DNA of 64,000 nucleotides from assembly GCF_018403245.1 (NCBI RefSeq), contig NZ_BOSH01000008.1, positions 248,001 to 312,000 of the forward strand, read 5' to 3'. A model generated the notes under the pieces. The model made no database searches. It saw only the letters and a list, made by a program, of their open reading frames with translations, and was not told the origin of the DNA. This document shows, in pieces, positions 17,487 to 25,920 of the stretch (positions within the stretch are counted from its first letter, which is position 1; the number at the start of each line of letters is the position of its first letter). This DNA is from Paenibacillus sp. J2TS4. Lineage in GTDB: Bacteria; Bacillota; Bacilli; Paenibacillales; NBRC-103111. The position numbers and the translations under genes were made by a program.

Positions 17487-18539
17487 TTATTTTGAATCAT
17501 TCAAAATGTTGTTCTTATCCTGAACCTTGTCTTTCATGGAATCGGTAATCTCGACCCCTTGGTTTTTAGCGGCTTCGACATTAATAATCAAGTCTAGCTT
17601 ATCCGGGAGCGTCACCTTCATGTCTCCTGGGTTGGCTCCGTTCTTGAGAATTTCAACGGCCATCTCTCCGGCTTGATAACCATGGTCGTAATATTTAAAG
17701 CCATAGGTAGCAATGGCGCCTTTTTCCACCGTATCGCGGTCACTAGAGAAGAATGGAATCTTCTTTTCATTAGCTACTTTAATGATCGCGTCTGCAGCAC
17801 TGACTACGGTGTTGTCCAGAGCAATAAAAATCGCATCTGCGCTTCCAACGAGCGATTCTGCCGCCTGCTTCACTTCCGAAGTATTCGTCGCCGCTTTACG
17901 GACCAGGCTGATATTATGCTTCTTCAAGGCTTCTTCCGCCTTATCGATCATGACTACAGAGTTCGGTTCCCCTTCGTTGACAACCGACCCGACCGTCTTC
18001 ACATCAGGGAACTCCGCAGCGATGAAATCCATCAGTTTGACAATCGCCTCCGGATTGTAATCGGCCGATCCGCTAATATTGCCACCAGGCTTGTCCATAT
18101 TAGAGATAAGCTTGGCTCCAAGCGGATCGGAAACACCCGCAAACAGAACCGGCGCGTCTTTAACCTGCTGAGCGATCGCCTGAGAGGTCGAAGTAGCAAT
18201 GGACAGGATCAGATCCTTCTTATCGGCTGCCATTTTTTGCGCAATAGACAAGTTGTTAGGCGGCTCATTCTGAGCATTCTGATAATCGAGCTCCATATTC
18301 TTGCCTTCTTCATAGCCATTATCCTTCAGTGCGGCCAGGAAACCTTCACGAATAGCATCCAAAGATGGATGTTCAACCAATTGAGCAATCCCGACTTTGA
18401 CCGATTCGGTTTGTTCCTGCTTCGGTGTACCTGTCCCCTCCGGCTGAGGTGACGCTCCCCCGGAATTATCTTTGCCTCCACAACCTGCAAACAAAAGAGG
18501 CACCGCAATCATTAATGGAAACAATTTTCTAAGCTTCAT
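17487..18539 (-). CDS. ABC transporter substrate-binding lipoprotein (COG2984 / TrpX-like)
   Basis: A 350-residue periplasmic-binding-like protein with lipobox LFAGC (Cys20). The fold begins 'VKVGIAQLVEHPSLDAIREG' and has the family features 'AQKMAADKKDLILSIATSTS' and 'PVLFAGVSDPLGAKL'. COG2984 proteins have a two-lobed fold like LacI/ribose binders; tryptophan or tyrosine binding is proposed for relatives. No T-box or tryptophan leader is visible upstream here, so the ligand stays open. GGGGAG sits nine bases from the ATG, and a good promoter is at 18595-18623. Confidence 0.9.
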   Translation of the reverse strand: MKLRKLFPLMIAVPLLFAGCGGKDNSGGASPQPEGTGTPKQEQTESVKVGIAQLVEHPSLDAIREGFLAALKDNGYEEGKNMELDYQNAQNEPPNNLSIAQKMAADKKDLILSIATSTSQAIAQQVKDAPVLFAGVSDPLGAKLISNMDKPGGNISGSADYNPEAIVKLMDFIAAEFPDVKTVGSVVNEGEPNSVVMIDKAEEALKKHNISLVRKAATNTSEVKQAAESLVGSADAIFIALDNTVVSAADAIIKVANEKKIPFFSSDRDTVEKGAIATYGFKYYDHGYQAGEMAVEILKNGANPGDMKVTLPDKLDLIINVEAAKNQGVEITDSMKDKVQDKNNILNDSK

Positions 18540-18594
18540 CTTTATACTCTCCCCTTATTCGTTTAAACTTTCAACGCGCAAAAGTATTACAGTT

Positions 18595-18623
18595 ATCTTA
18601 TTATGCTTTCCGGTGCCCGTCAA
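18595..18623 (-). promoter_or_regulatory. SigA-type promoter of the COG2984 ABC operon
   Basis: Minus strand: TTGACG (-35, 18618-18623), 17-base spacer, TAAGAT (-10, 18595-18600). Transcription would begin about 50 bases before the lipoprotein start codon. Confidence 0.65.
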
Positions 18624-19095
18624 TCATTGAACGAATAGTTTTTTTATCCTTTTTCTCAGATGTCCCTAATCAATTAGTGTCCCTTAGGATCTCGCTTCCG
18701 AAAATGCCTGCAGCCTATCCAGCCGAGATTCACTCCGGTAAGCAAGGTAAAGAGAAGCTTACTTCCCGGCGCTCACACTTATATTCCTTTGTCGTGGCTT
18801 TGGACTATTATCCCCTTGCCTCAGCAGAAGGGACGGATAGCATTCATTAACCTGATTCCATTCTTCAAGGGGCGCGTCTATCTTCCATCCCTCAAGGTTT
18901 CATCTGACTTGACCCTTCAAAGTCCCATACGAATCCATCCTTCAAGGTTCCATGTAGACTCGAAGCTCCCTGCCAAAGGCTACTGAGCGAAAGGGATAAT
19001 GGTCAAAAAGGACGGAGAAAGAGATAAAGATACGGATTTCCCAAATCATTGGTAAAACAGAAAGGGCGGAAAATTCCGCCCACCGTTCAAAGTAA
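18624..19095. other. Intergenic stretch without a gene
   Basis: About 470 bases between two minus-strand units. It holds a degenerate 25-base tandem repeat (18857-18962) and otherwise nothing recognisable. A 65-codon plus-strand frame over the repeat lacks a ribosome site and is not called. Confidence 0.5.
18857..18962. repeat. Degenerate ~25-bp tandem repeat, four units
   Basis: The core 'TTCAAGG' or a near variant recurs at 18864, 18891, 18916 and 18941 (spacings 27, 25, 25). The best pair, 18884-18912 and 18934-18962, shares TCCATCC-TCAAGGTT-CAT over about 28 bases with a 50-base period. Confidence 0.6.
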
Positions 19096-19527
19096 TTAAT
19101 TATCCTCCATCTCCATTTCCAGGCTCCCACGGATTTTTATAAGATTCCCCTCTCTAAGTTCCACCTCCATCTCCATTTCTACGGGTACACCCACCCCAAG
19201 CGCGCCGAAATCACAAATACACGAGTATTTATCCAAAACTTCAAGTACCCTTCCTACAGCCACAATATGCGGCGAATTCTCGATGGGCTGCTGATGAGAA
19301 GGTGTTTCTGCCTGCTCAAGCAAGGTGCATTCCGTTACCATTTGAATATTTATCTCCACTTGCAACCGATCCCCTACGGATAGACGGGTTGACGGCTCTC
19401 CCGCCTCCAGATATTCGTCATGCTGGAGGAAGTGACACCAAACCGATAAGTTCCTGCTTTCCAGTAAAATTTTCGCTCTCCGTTCATATCCGTCGGCCCA
19501 TAGCTGCTCTATCGTAACTGTTTCCAT
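19096..19527 (-). CDS. Hypothetical protein, candidate immunity protein for the adjacent PrsW-type toxin
   Basis: A 143-residue protein I do not recognise. It looks all-beta: alternating hydrophobic strands, a central 'VGRVLEVLDKYSCICDFG' and a C-terminal 'VEMEMEVELREGNLIKIRG' that could be an OB-like barrel. It is acidic overall, common among immunity proteins. Its gene begins 15 bases after the stop of the 739-residue PrsW-like/toxin-like gene, with GGGGGAG four bases before the ATG, so the two are almost certainly co-expressed. Size, position and acidity suggest neutralisation of the neighbour's C-terminal domain, but no immunity family was identified. Confidence 0.7.
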   Translation of the reverse strand: METVTIEQLWADGYERRAKILLESRNLSVWCHFLQHDEYLEAGEPSTRLSVGDRLQVEINIQMVTECTLLEQAETPSHQQPIENSPHIVAVGRVLEVLDKYSCICDFGALGVGVPVEMEMEVELREGNLIKIRGSLEMEMEDN

Positions 19528-19542
19528 ACCGCTCCCCCTATT

Positions 19543-21762
19543 CTATTGAAGCTTGCCAAAGGATTTCGGATCACTCGGCATCATGGTCTGCAGCTTTCCA
19601 TCCTTCATGATCACAACAACCCCTTTTTTTGCTTTTTGCGCACCTTCCACGAAATAAATATCTTTACCATCCACATGTCGATGCATGGAACTTTGGGCGA
19701 CCCGCTCCGCCTGATTGGTAAAGTTCTCAAAGCCCTTTACACTAAGCTCAAAGTCCGACGGATCGACGCCAAGTCGCTGAGCTAACGAAGGGATCCGTTC
19801 CGGGTACTTCTCCCAATAATCAGCAAAATGCCGGATTCCCTGATTCGTTCCATCAGGGAGCACTCCCCAACTATCGCTGGACGGACTTTCCTGCATAGCC
19901 TGGCGCACCTCCGGGTTCACCCTTTGCCCTTCGCCGCCGCTACCGCTGTCGCCGTCTTTGCCGCCACCGTTGTCGCCACCTTTGCCACCGCTGCCGTCGC
20001 CGCCTTTGCCGCCACTGCCGTCGCCGCCTTTGCCACCGCTGCCGTCGCCGCCTCTGCCGCCTCTGTCGTCGCCACCTTTGCCGCTACCGCCGGCGCTGGC
20101 TACTGGCGTATCGGGGCTGCGGCCAGAACCAGGCCCGTGATGGCTAGGGCTCGGCGCCACGATATCCTTCGCTTTCTTGCCTGCCGCAGAGCCATCGACC
20201 ATTCGCCACAGCCGCTCTTCCGCCCATTTGCCAAGCCTGCCTACCGGGAGCCGGTTCAGCGCAAGCTCCGTCCCAAGTGAGATGGCTTCGGAAGGAGACA
20301 GCAGCCGCTTCGGATCGCGAATATTCGCCGCTATCTCGTGCCCGCTCCCCGCAATGCCGCTAACGGTCATGGCCATACCTACCGCAGGCCAGAACTCGAC
20401 GAACAGCAGCGCGGTGGCAAAAGCGATCAGCAATACCGCTCCCTGCTCGTACCATTCGAGCCGGTCCCACCAGCTCTGCAGGCCGTCGAACAGGCAGGAG
20501 AAACAGGCGTTCTCGGCCCCCGTCGCCCTGAATCCGCCGTCTTTTAACAGCAGCAGGACGGCAAACAGACCGGCGGCGACAATTAACGGCTTATAAAAGC
20601 GATAAACCGTGTTCCTGAGAGAAGGCAGAAGTTCCTTTGCTTCGGACTTTCCATACAGCAGGGTAAACCCGAGATCCTTCCTCTCCCGGTAAAAATGCAT
20701 CAAAATCCCCGCTTTGCCTCTATCGGTAAAGATTGCCTTTCCCATGCTCCACAGCTCGGACAGAGGCTGCAACACTCCTTCGCCCGCCAATAGGGGAAGC
20801 TGCCTGCGCACCTTGTTCAGCATCCAGTAGTCCAGAATTATAGCCGCAGCGAGCATAACGAGAAACAACGGTTTGGTGGAATAGCCGCTGCCAAGGAAAC
20901 TATGGAACTCCCTTAACCATTTCGGCATCCCGTATTGACCGTTAAACATGGCGTGATCCAACGTTCCCCATGTAAAGAAGAACACTGGGACCATATAACT
21001 ATAGAAACCGATTCTTTGGAAAAATCTTACCGCAAACCCGATCGACAATGCAATCATGGACGTATGTACAGCATGACTTACCGTCATGTTCAAGGGAACA
21101 AAGCTCTCTTCCAAATAACCGGGAAATAGCTCGAACAAATTCCAATGCAGCGTCTGCCCTCCCAAAAATGAATAGCCGTACTCAAAAATCCCCCCAGTCG
21201 TCAGTCGGCGGGCCGCTTCCTCCATAAATTGAAACCCTGCTCCGGAAGCGGCCCCTATAAGCGCATAATCACTCAAACTAAGGGAAGTAGCCCGCCGCGA
21301 GAGAAATAAATAAACCGCCAGCGGGACAAGCTTGAGTAATTCCTCGGCTATCGGCGTAATAACGGCAATGCTCCATATATCCGATGTTCTTCCCCCGAAC
21401 AGGTCATGCAGTCCCGTTACAATTAAAGCTGTAAAGGGAGTAACGAAATAAGCCCCAGTCAGAAAGAAAATCATATATTTTTTCCAGGGCAGCGTCTTTC
21501 CCCGACACAAGATCCAGAATTGGATGACTACATAGAAGGACCACAAAAATTGAACAACCATTTTGCGGGAGGCCGGAAACAAAATCAGGCTCAGCACCAA
21601 AACAGAGAGCGCGACCCAGCAATAAATAATGTAGAGCTTCACCAGAACAGGATACTTCTCCAACACCCTTTTGCCCCATGCATAAATGGCCTCCGCAGCC
21701 GATCTTATCCGCGATCGGATTTTCCTCCACCAGCTTAAACCGTCTAATCCATCATCCGCCAT
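19543..21762 (-). CDS. PrsW-like intramembrane protease with Gly-rich linker and toxin-like C-terminal domain
   Basis: About 739 residues. The N-terminal half has eight or more membrane segments and the PrsW-type metalloprotease motifs in order: E-E-L-L-K (about residues 140-144), GFQFMEEA (176-183), a histidine in TVSHAVHTSM, and a second in WGTLDHAMF. Further membrane segments follow. A low-complexity linker of repeated GGKGGDGS comes next, then a soluble C-terminus of about 120 residues beginning RVNPEVRQAM and ending 'GVVVIMKDGKLQTMMPSD', a pattern reminiscent of BECR-fold nuclease toxins. The start at 21762 has GGGAGAGGG nearby; ATG 21816 is an alternative. The protease may release the C-terminal module. 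Function is inferred, not shown. Confidence 0.75.
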   Translation of the reverse strand: MADDGLDGLSWWRKIRSRIRSAAEAIYAWGKRVLEKYPVLVKLYIIYCWVALSVLVLSLILFPASRKMVVQFLWSFYVVIQFWILCRGKTLPWKKYMIFFLTGAYFVTPFTALIVTGLHDLFGGRTSDIWSIAVITPIAEELLKLVPLAVYLFLSRRATSLSLSDYALIGAASGAGFQFMEEAARRLTTGGIFEYGYSFLGGQTLHWNLFELFPGYLEESFVPLNMTVSHAVHTSMIALSIGFAVRFFQRIGFYSYMVPVFFFTWGTLDHAMFNGQYGMPKWLREFHSFLGSGYSTKPLFLVMLAAAIILDYWMLNKVRRQLPLLAGEGVLQPLSELWSMGKAIFTDRGKAGILMHFYRERKDLGFTLLYGKSEAKELLPSLRNTVYRFYKPLIVAAGLFAVLLLLKDGGFRATGAENACFSCLFDGLQSWWDRLEWYEQGAVLLIAFATALLFVEFWPAVGMAMTVSGIAGSGHEIAANIRDPKRLLSPSEAISLGTELALNRLPVGRLGKWAEERLWRMVDGSAAGKKAKDIVAPSPSHHGPGSGRSPDTPVASAGGSGKGGDDRGGRGGDGSGGKGGDGSGGKGGDGSGGKGGDNGGGKDGDSGSGGEGQRVNPEVRQAMQESPSSDSWGVLPDGTNQGIRHFADYWEKYPERIPSLAQRLGVDPSDFELSVKGFENFTNQAERVAQSSMHRHVDGKDIYFVEGAQKAKKGVVVIMKDGKLQTMMPSDPKSFGKLQ
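19934..20093 (-). repeat. 24-bp tandem repeat coding the Gly/Asp/Lys linker
   Basis: Within the PrsW-like gene, a 24-base unit encoding GGKGGDGS repeats about five times with small changes (GGRGGDGS, GGDNGGGK). It links the membrane half to the C-terminal domain and is prone to length variation by slippage. Confidence 0.8.
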
Positions 21763-21853
21763 AGCCAGTCCCTCTCCCCTCATCCTGCGTTCCTCATTCA
21801 AGACAGTCCTATTCATATTGCCTTTCTTAAATAATAAGCTTATAAAATTGACA

Positions 21854-21929
21854 CTAATAATCATGCTTATAATTCACCGCGAAACGTCAATGCACCGTTA
21901 AAAGACGGCGACAGCCGTTTACGCTTGAT
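21854..21929 (-). repeat. Hairpin repeat family B, copy 1
   Basis: On the minus strand this 76-base element matches the copy at 46294-46368 at most positions: CAAGCGTAAACGG, the inner stem ACGGC-TGTC-GCCGT, TTTAACGG and CGTTTCGCGGTGAAT. The outer arms GCG-AAACG and CGTTT-GC can pair. It lies upstream of the PrsW-like gene in the same orientation, within its probable 5' leader or promoter. Confidence 0.75.
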
Positions 21930-22180
21930 TCCTTCAACAAATGTTCAGCCGGTCAAACACGAATTAAGGATAGCCCCTAGGATAACACCGTTAATTTCTT
22001 ATGTCTTCCTACATTTGCCGCAATTTTCAGGGAGAAACGATTCGCACTTTTATAGTAGATAGTCCATTTGTCCCGGTTCATAGGAGCTCCCACTGCCTCC
22101 CTTTATTGGGGCGACTTTGCTATATTATAGGTAATCGCAAACGCGAGATTCAGAAAAAAAGTCCGATGGGAGGGCTTTAT

Positions 22181-23149
22181 ATGAGGCTGGACCGGCTTCT
22201 GGCTATTACGATGATTCTGATCAATAGAAAAAAAGTCCCCGCCAAGGAACTGGCGGAAATGTTCGAGGTCTCCCCCCGAACGATCTACCGCGATATCGAG
22301 GCGATTAATCAGGCCGGTATCCCCATTGTCAGTTATCCGGGAGCCAATGGAGGGATTGGAATTGTCGAAAGCTATAGATTAGATAAGAACGTATGGACCC
22401 CGGATGAGCTTGCATCGATAACCGTAGCTCTCCGAAGTATTTCCTCCTCTTACCAGGATGCTCAATCCGATCTGGCGCTCGAAAAAATAAAGACTCTGAT
22501 TCGGGACGATGAGATGGAAAGCTTTGAATCCAGGACCGCACATTTATTTATTGACTACAGTCCCTGGAGCAATGACCCTGAGCATAAACAAATGATTACC
22601 CTTCTGCAGGAAGCGGCCCGCAGCTCGCGAGTGATTACCTTTGCCTATCGGAGTGCCGAAGGGACTGTCACTGAACGGAAAGCAGAGCCCCATACCCTCG
22701 TTTTTAAGGGTCAGAAATAGTATCTTTACGCCTTTTGTCGTACCAGACAGCAATTCAGGTTGTTTAAAGCTGTCCGCATGAAAGAGGTCAAGGTACTGCC
22801 TGAGTCCTTCCAGCGCCATAATATTCGGCCTGAAGAAATCCCTTGGGATAAGGATTGGAATCAGTCACCGACTATGATCCGCCTTACCATTAAGTTCCGG
22901 CCGGAGGTAAGAGGCTTGGCGGAAGAATGGTTCGGACCGTGGAAGATTAACGAAGCGGGCGACGGATCGTTTACGGTTGAAGTGGATTATCCGGAGAACG
23001 ATTGGCTTTATGGCTTCATTCTAAGCTTTGGAGATAAAGCGGAGGTCATCAGCCCCGACAAGGTTCGGGAGCAGCTTCACCGGATAGCCTCAGGCATCGT
23101 CCGCTGCTACGGCCCTTCCTTCTCTTCCAATTCGTCTACACAACGTTGA
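22181..23149 (+). pseudogene. WYL-domain (YafY-type) regulator interrupted by an in-frame amber codon
   Basis: One continuous frame of 323 codons with a single TAG at 22718-22720. The first 179 residues hold an HTH_11 DNA-binding domain (AKELAEMFEVSPRTIYRDIE) and the start of the WYL region; the remainder continues in the same frame (YLYAFCRTRQQFRLFKAVRM) to the C-terminal domain. In WYL proteins the position before Y-L-Y is tryptophan (TGG), so a single G-to-A change gives TAG. The ATG at 22181 has GGGAGGG six bases upstream. The truncated protein keeps DNA binding but loses ligand sensing. Recent decay is likely, since nothing else is damaged; sequencing error or amber readthrough are alternatives. 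Confidence 0.88.
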
Positions 23150-23255
23150 CATAAGGTTGTCAGCTTTACAATGTTAAAATACAGATACATCAAGGATTAC
23201 TATTTAACAGCATGAAATTTATTCTTACTAACGATTAATAAGGAGGAAACAAAGC

Positions 23256-23519
23256 ATGAAGTCACAACATTGCCAAAGCTGCGGAATGCCTATGGAGGAG
23301 CCGCAAAGAGCAAAAGAAAAGGATGGAACGGTCAACGAGGAATATTGCCTCTATTGCTATGAGGAGGGCCAATTCAAACAACCGGAAATAACCATGGAGC
23401 AAATGATAGACATCTGCGTTCCCTTCATGAAAGAAAGCGGTATGCCTGAAGAGCAGGCGCGTGCCCTTCTGCAGCAGCAGCTTCCGACGCTGTCCAGATG
23501 GAAAGCGGCCGAAGCCTAA
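23256..23519 (+). CDS. Small zinc-ribbon protein (PF12674-like)
   Basis: An 87-residue protein with two CxxC-type pairs: C-Q-S-C near residue 6 and Y-C-L-Y-C-Y near residue 35, matching the 'putative zinc ribbon' family often found beside transcription factors in Firmicutes. The C-terminal half is helical (MEQMIDICVPFMKESGM). AAGGAGG lies eight bases before the ATG. It is a single gene with its own terminator. A role in metal binding or transcription is only family-level inference. Confidence 0.88.
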   Translation: MKSQHCQSCGMPMEEPQRAKEKDGTVNEEYCLYCYEEGQFKQPEITMEQMIDICVPFMKESGMPEEQARALLQQQLPTLSRWKAAEA

Positions 23520-23521
23520 TC

Positions 23522-23557
23522 TAAAGCCGCAGACGCTAATGAGCGGCTGCGGCTTTA
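23522..23557 (+). terminator. Terminator after zinc-ribbon gene
   Basis: TAAAGCCGCAG (23522-23532) and CTGCGGCTTTA (23547-23557) are perfect 11-base arms followed by TTGTTCTTTTATTT. It can serve both this gene and the convergent SDR gene. Confidence 0.85.
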
Positions 23558-23599
23558 TTGTTCTTTTATTTGGAATGACTGGAGTAGTCCGGTCGGCTG

Positions 23600-24349
23600 T
23601 TACTTCGCTATATAGCCCCCATCAATAACGAGCTCAATCCCTGTAACAAAGGAGGATTCGTCCGAAGCCAGGTACAGGGCTCCGTAAGCTATGTCCTCCG
23701 GCTTGCCTAAACGGGGAAGCGGCGTTTCTTTCTCAAAGCTATCCTTATACTCCTTCATTTCCATCAATCCAGCAGTCATAGGTGTGACTATTATTCCAGG
23801 GTGAATGGAATTGACACGAATATTCTCCGCGGCGTATTGAACAGCCGTCGCTTTGGTTAGAACCCGGGTCGCGCCTTTGGAAGCGGAGTAGGAGCTGGCC
23901 CCCATTCCGACAATCCCGGCGATGGACGAAATGTTAACGATGGAACCTCCTCCTGCTTTACGCATTTCGGGGATGGCATGTCTCATTCCGAACTGTACGC
24001 CGTTCACGTTCACTGCCATGACCTTGTTCCATTCCTCAGCCGGCTCGTTCTCTAACGAATACATAGTGGATATTCCCGCATTATTAATGAGAACATCCAG
24101 CTTTCCGAACCTCTCAATCGTCTTGGCGACAATCGCTTTCCATTCCTCTTCATTCGCCACATTATGCTTGAGCCCGATCACTTCTCCTCCGGCTTCGGCA
24201 ATTTTGCTCACTGTTTGATTCAATACTTCCTCATTTAAATCAGTGGCGACTACCTTCGCTCCTTCTTTGGCGAACAATTCCGCCGTAGCCGCTCCCATTC
24301 CCATAGCGGCTCCGGTCACAATCGCTACTTTCCCTTGAAGTCTGCCCAT
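23600..24349 (-). CDS. Short-chain dehydrogenase/reductase (SDR)
   Basis: A 249-residue classical SDR: cofactor loop T-G-A-A-M-G-M-G (residues 12-19), NNAG near residue 89, catalytic Ser in 'IVNISSIAG' and Y-S-A-S-K (Tyr about 153, Lys about 157), then the 'IHPGIIVTPM' segment. The C-terminus 'GIELVIDGGYIAK' is typical. An acidic residue after strand two (ATDLNE) suggests NAD preference. It is divergent from the TetR gene at 24539 and may be controlled by it. The substrate is unknown. Confidence 0.92.
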   Translation of the reverse strand: MGRLQGKVAIVTGAAMGMGAATAELFAKEGAKVVATDLNEEVLNQTVSKIAEAGGEVIGLKHNVANEEEWKAIVAKTIERFGKLDVLINNAGISTMYSLENEPAEEWNKVMAVNVNGVQFGMRHAIPEMRKAGGGSIVNISSIAGIVGMGASSYSASKGATRVLTKATAVQYAAENIRVNSIHPGIIVTPMTAGLMEMKEYKDSFEKETPLPRLGKPEDIAYGALYLASDESSFVTGIELVIDGGYIAK

Positions 24350-24479
24350 ATCAATTACCCCTTTCTCTTTTTTCCGCTGGATATATTTTCATAGTATCCG
24401 ATAAGCTCTACTCCCTCAAGATGGTTACATGGGACGGTCATTAAATAATTATGAACTTTTATAAAATGCCGATCCGTTA

Positions 24480-24527
24480 TTGACACCTGATAAAAACTGT
24501 GAGAAGATCGACCTAACGACCGATAGG
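24480..24527 (+). promoter_or_regulatory. Promoter and TetR-type operator of the tetR-ykkCD unit
   Basis: TTGACA at 24480-24485 is followed 17-18 bases later by a poor -10 (GAAGAT). CCTAACGACCGATAGG at 24512-24527 is a 16-base imperfect palindrome (12 of 16 symmetric) between the promoter and the start codon. This suits autorepression by the TetR protein encoded next. Confidence 0.5.
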
Positions 24528-24538
24528 AAGGCGGGAGA

Positions 24539-25120
24539 ATGATGACTTCTCAACGAATAAAGGAAGTGGCATTAACCCATTTTGCCAAACAAGGCTACGA
24601 GGGGGCTTCCCTTGCCAATATTGCAGAGGAAGTAGGAATCAAGAAGCCCTCTATCTACGCCCATTACAAAGGTAAAGATGACCTGTTTCTGAGCGTTATC
24701 CCGGAGGTCGCGGCGGATGAGCTTGATTTTGTCGTTCAGTACCTGGAGGAGAGCAAGGATGTTCCTTTAGAGGAGCGGTTATATCAGCTGCTAGTCCAAT
24801 ACCAGTACCGCTTTGAGCATCATGACAAGTCCCGGTTTTGGATGCGCGTCATTTTCTTTCCTCCTACACACCTTCATGAAGAAGTGATGAGCTATTTGTA
24901 CTTCTACTTGGATAATTTGGAGAGTCTGGTCATTCCTGTTTTTGAAAATAATATTAACGAAGGAAAAATTCAGCCGGTCGGTGCCGAGCGGGCTGCTGTC
25001 GCTTATATCGCTCTGATGGACAGCGTCCTTGTCGAAATGCTGTACGGAGGACGGGACAGGTTCGCCAAACGGTTAAGTGCTTCCTGGTTTCTTTACTGGA
25101 AGGCTCTAACCAACGATTAA
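24539..25120 (+). CDS. TetR-family transcriptional regulator
   Basis: A 193-residue regulator. The N-terminal helix-turn-helix is clear (ALTHFAKQGYEGASLANIAEEVGIKKPSIYAHYKGKDDLF is the usual pattern over residues 10-50), with a ligand-binding helical domain after it. Two ATGs at 24539 and 24542 follow GGGAG closely. The next genes, 34 bases downstream, encode a paired SMR efflux pump. The regulator probably represses its own operon and releases on binding a cationic drug or metabolite; it may also affect the divergent SDR gene. Confidence 0.92.
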   Translation: MMTSQRIKEVALTHFAKQGYEGASLANIAEEVGIKKPSIYAHYKGKDDLFLSVIPEVAADELDFVVQYLEESKDVPLEERLYQLLVQYQYRFEHHDKSRFWMRVIFFPPTHLHEEVMSYLYFYLDNLESLVIPVFENNINEGKIQPVGAERAAVAYIALMDSVLVEMLYGGRDRFAKRLSASWFLYWKALTND

Positions 25121-25154
25121 ACGCAAACAATCATCTCAAGGAGGGAACCGATCT

Positions 25155-25496
25155 ATGAATCGAAATTGGACGTACGTGCTCATAGCCGCTTTATTCGAAG
25201 TCGGGTGGGTCGTCGGCCTTAAACACGCCAACAATATACTGGAGTGGACAGGAACGGTTATTGCTATTATCGTTAGCTTCGGATTACTCATTCTTTCCGG
25301 TAAAAGATTGCCTGTCGGAACCGTATATGCCGTATTCACCGGGCTAGGTACGACAGGAACGGTATTAATGGAATTTCTTGTTTTTGGGGAGCCTTTTAAA
25401 TGGGCTAAGGTGATTCTAATTATGGTGCTCTTAACAGGAATTATCGGATTAAAGGTGATTACCAAAGAATCAGCTGCGGAAGGAGCGGAAGCCTGA
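25155..25496 (+). CDS. ykkC: Paired small multidrug resistance protein, YkkC-like
   Basis: A 113-residue four-helix SMR protein. The motifs 'FEVGWVVGLKHANNILEWTGT' at the first helix, carrying the essential membrane glutamate, and 'LPVGTVYAVFTGLGTTGTVL' closely match Bacillus subtilis YkkC as I recall it. It works as a heterodimer with the next gene product, exporting cationic compounds with proton exchange; related YkkCD pairs are tied to guanidinium-type or multidrug export. GGAGG lies eight bases upstream. Its stop overlaps the ykkD start (TGATG). Confidence 0.9.
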   Translation: MNRNWTYVLIAALFEVGWVVGLKHANNILEWTGTVIAIIVSFGLLILSGKRLPVGTVYAVFTGLGTTGTVLMEFLVFGEPFKWAKVILIMVLLTGIIGLKVITKESAAEGAEA

Positions 25497-25810
25497 TGAG
25501 CTGGCTTTATTTAATTTTGGCCGGAGGATTCGAGGTTGTTGGAGTGAGTGGAATTAACAAGGTCAACCGCGAGCGGAACTGGCAGGCTTTTCTATACTTA
25601 TTAGGGGGCTTTGGCCTCAGCTTTTTGTTCCTTTCCCTAGCTATGAACAGTATTCCGATGGGGACTGCGTACGCGGTCTGGACCGGAATTGGCACCGTAG
25701 GCAGCGCGTTGGTCGGCATGCTTATTTATGGAGAACCGAGAAGTGTGCTTCGCATTGTATTCATTGCTATGGTTCTTTCCGCTGCAGTCGGTCTCAAGCT
25801 GATTTCCTGA
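25496..25810 (+). CDS. ykkD: Paired small multidrug resistance protein, YkkD-like
   Basis: A 104-residue SMR partner: 'LAGGFEVVGVSGINKVN' with the intramembrane glutamate, 'IPMGTAYAVWTGIGTVGSALVGML' and the ending 'AVGLKLIS' match the YkkD branch. It is expected to insert with opposite topology to YkkC. Translational coupling is indicated by the one-base overlap with ykkC. No ykkC/guanidine riboswitch is seen upstream; the TetR gene replaces it as the likely control. Confidence 0.9.
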   Translation: MSWLYLILAGGFEVVGVSGINKVNRERNWQAFLYLLGGFGLSFLFLSLAMNSIPMGTAYAVWTGIGTVGSALVGMLIYGEPRSVLRIVFIAMVLSAAVGLKLIS

Positions 25811-25846
25811 TACATCCGGAGCGAGAACTCATTGAGGAATTACAAC

Positions 25847-25882
25847 GAGGCTGATAAGGGATGATCATACCTTGGCAGCCTC
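25847..25882 (+). terminator. Probable terminator after ykkD
   Basis: GAGGCTG (25847-25853) pairs with CAGCCTC (25876-25882), with an inner AAGG/CCTT. The T-run is poor on the plus strand. It lies between convergent genes. Confidence 0.45.
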
Positions 25883-25920
25883 ATCATTAACGTAGATATG
25901 TTTTATGGATTCCTACAGGG

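Noticed and set aside
18540..18790. T-box or tryptophan leader before the TrpXYZ-like operon
   Set aside because: No T-box core or antiterminator pairing is visible on the minus strand, and the promoter lies within 90 bases of the start codon.
22001..22180. 60-codon N-terminal extension of the WYL regulator
   Set aside because: A GGGAGGG site and the family start fit the ATG at 22181; upstream sequence looks like promoter.
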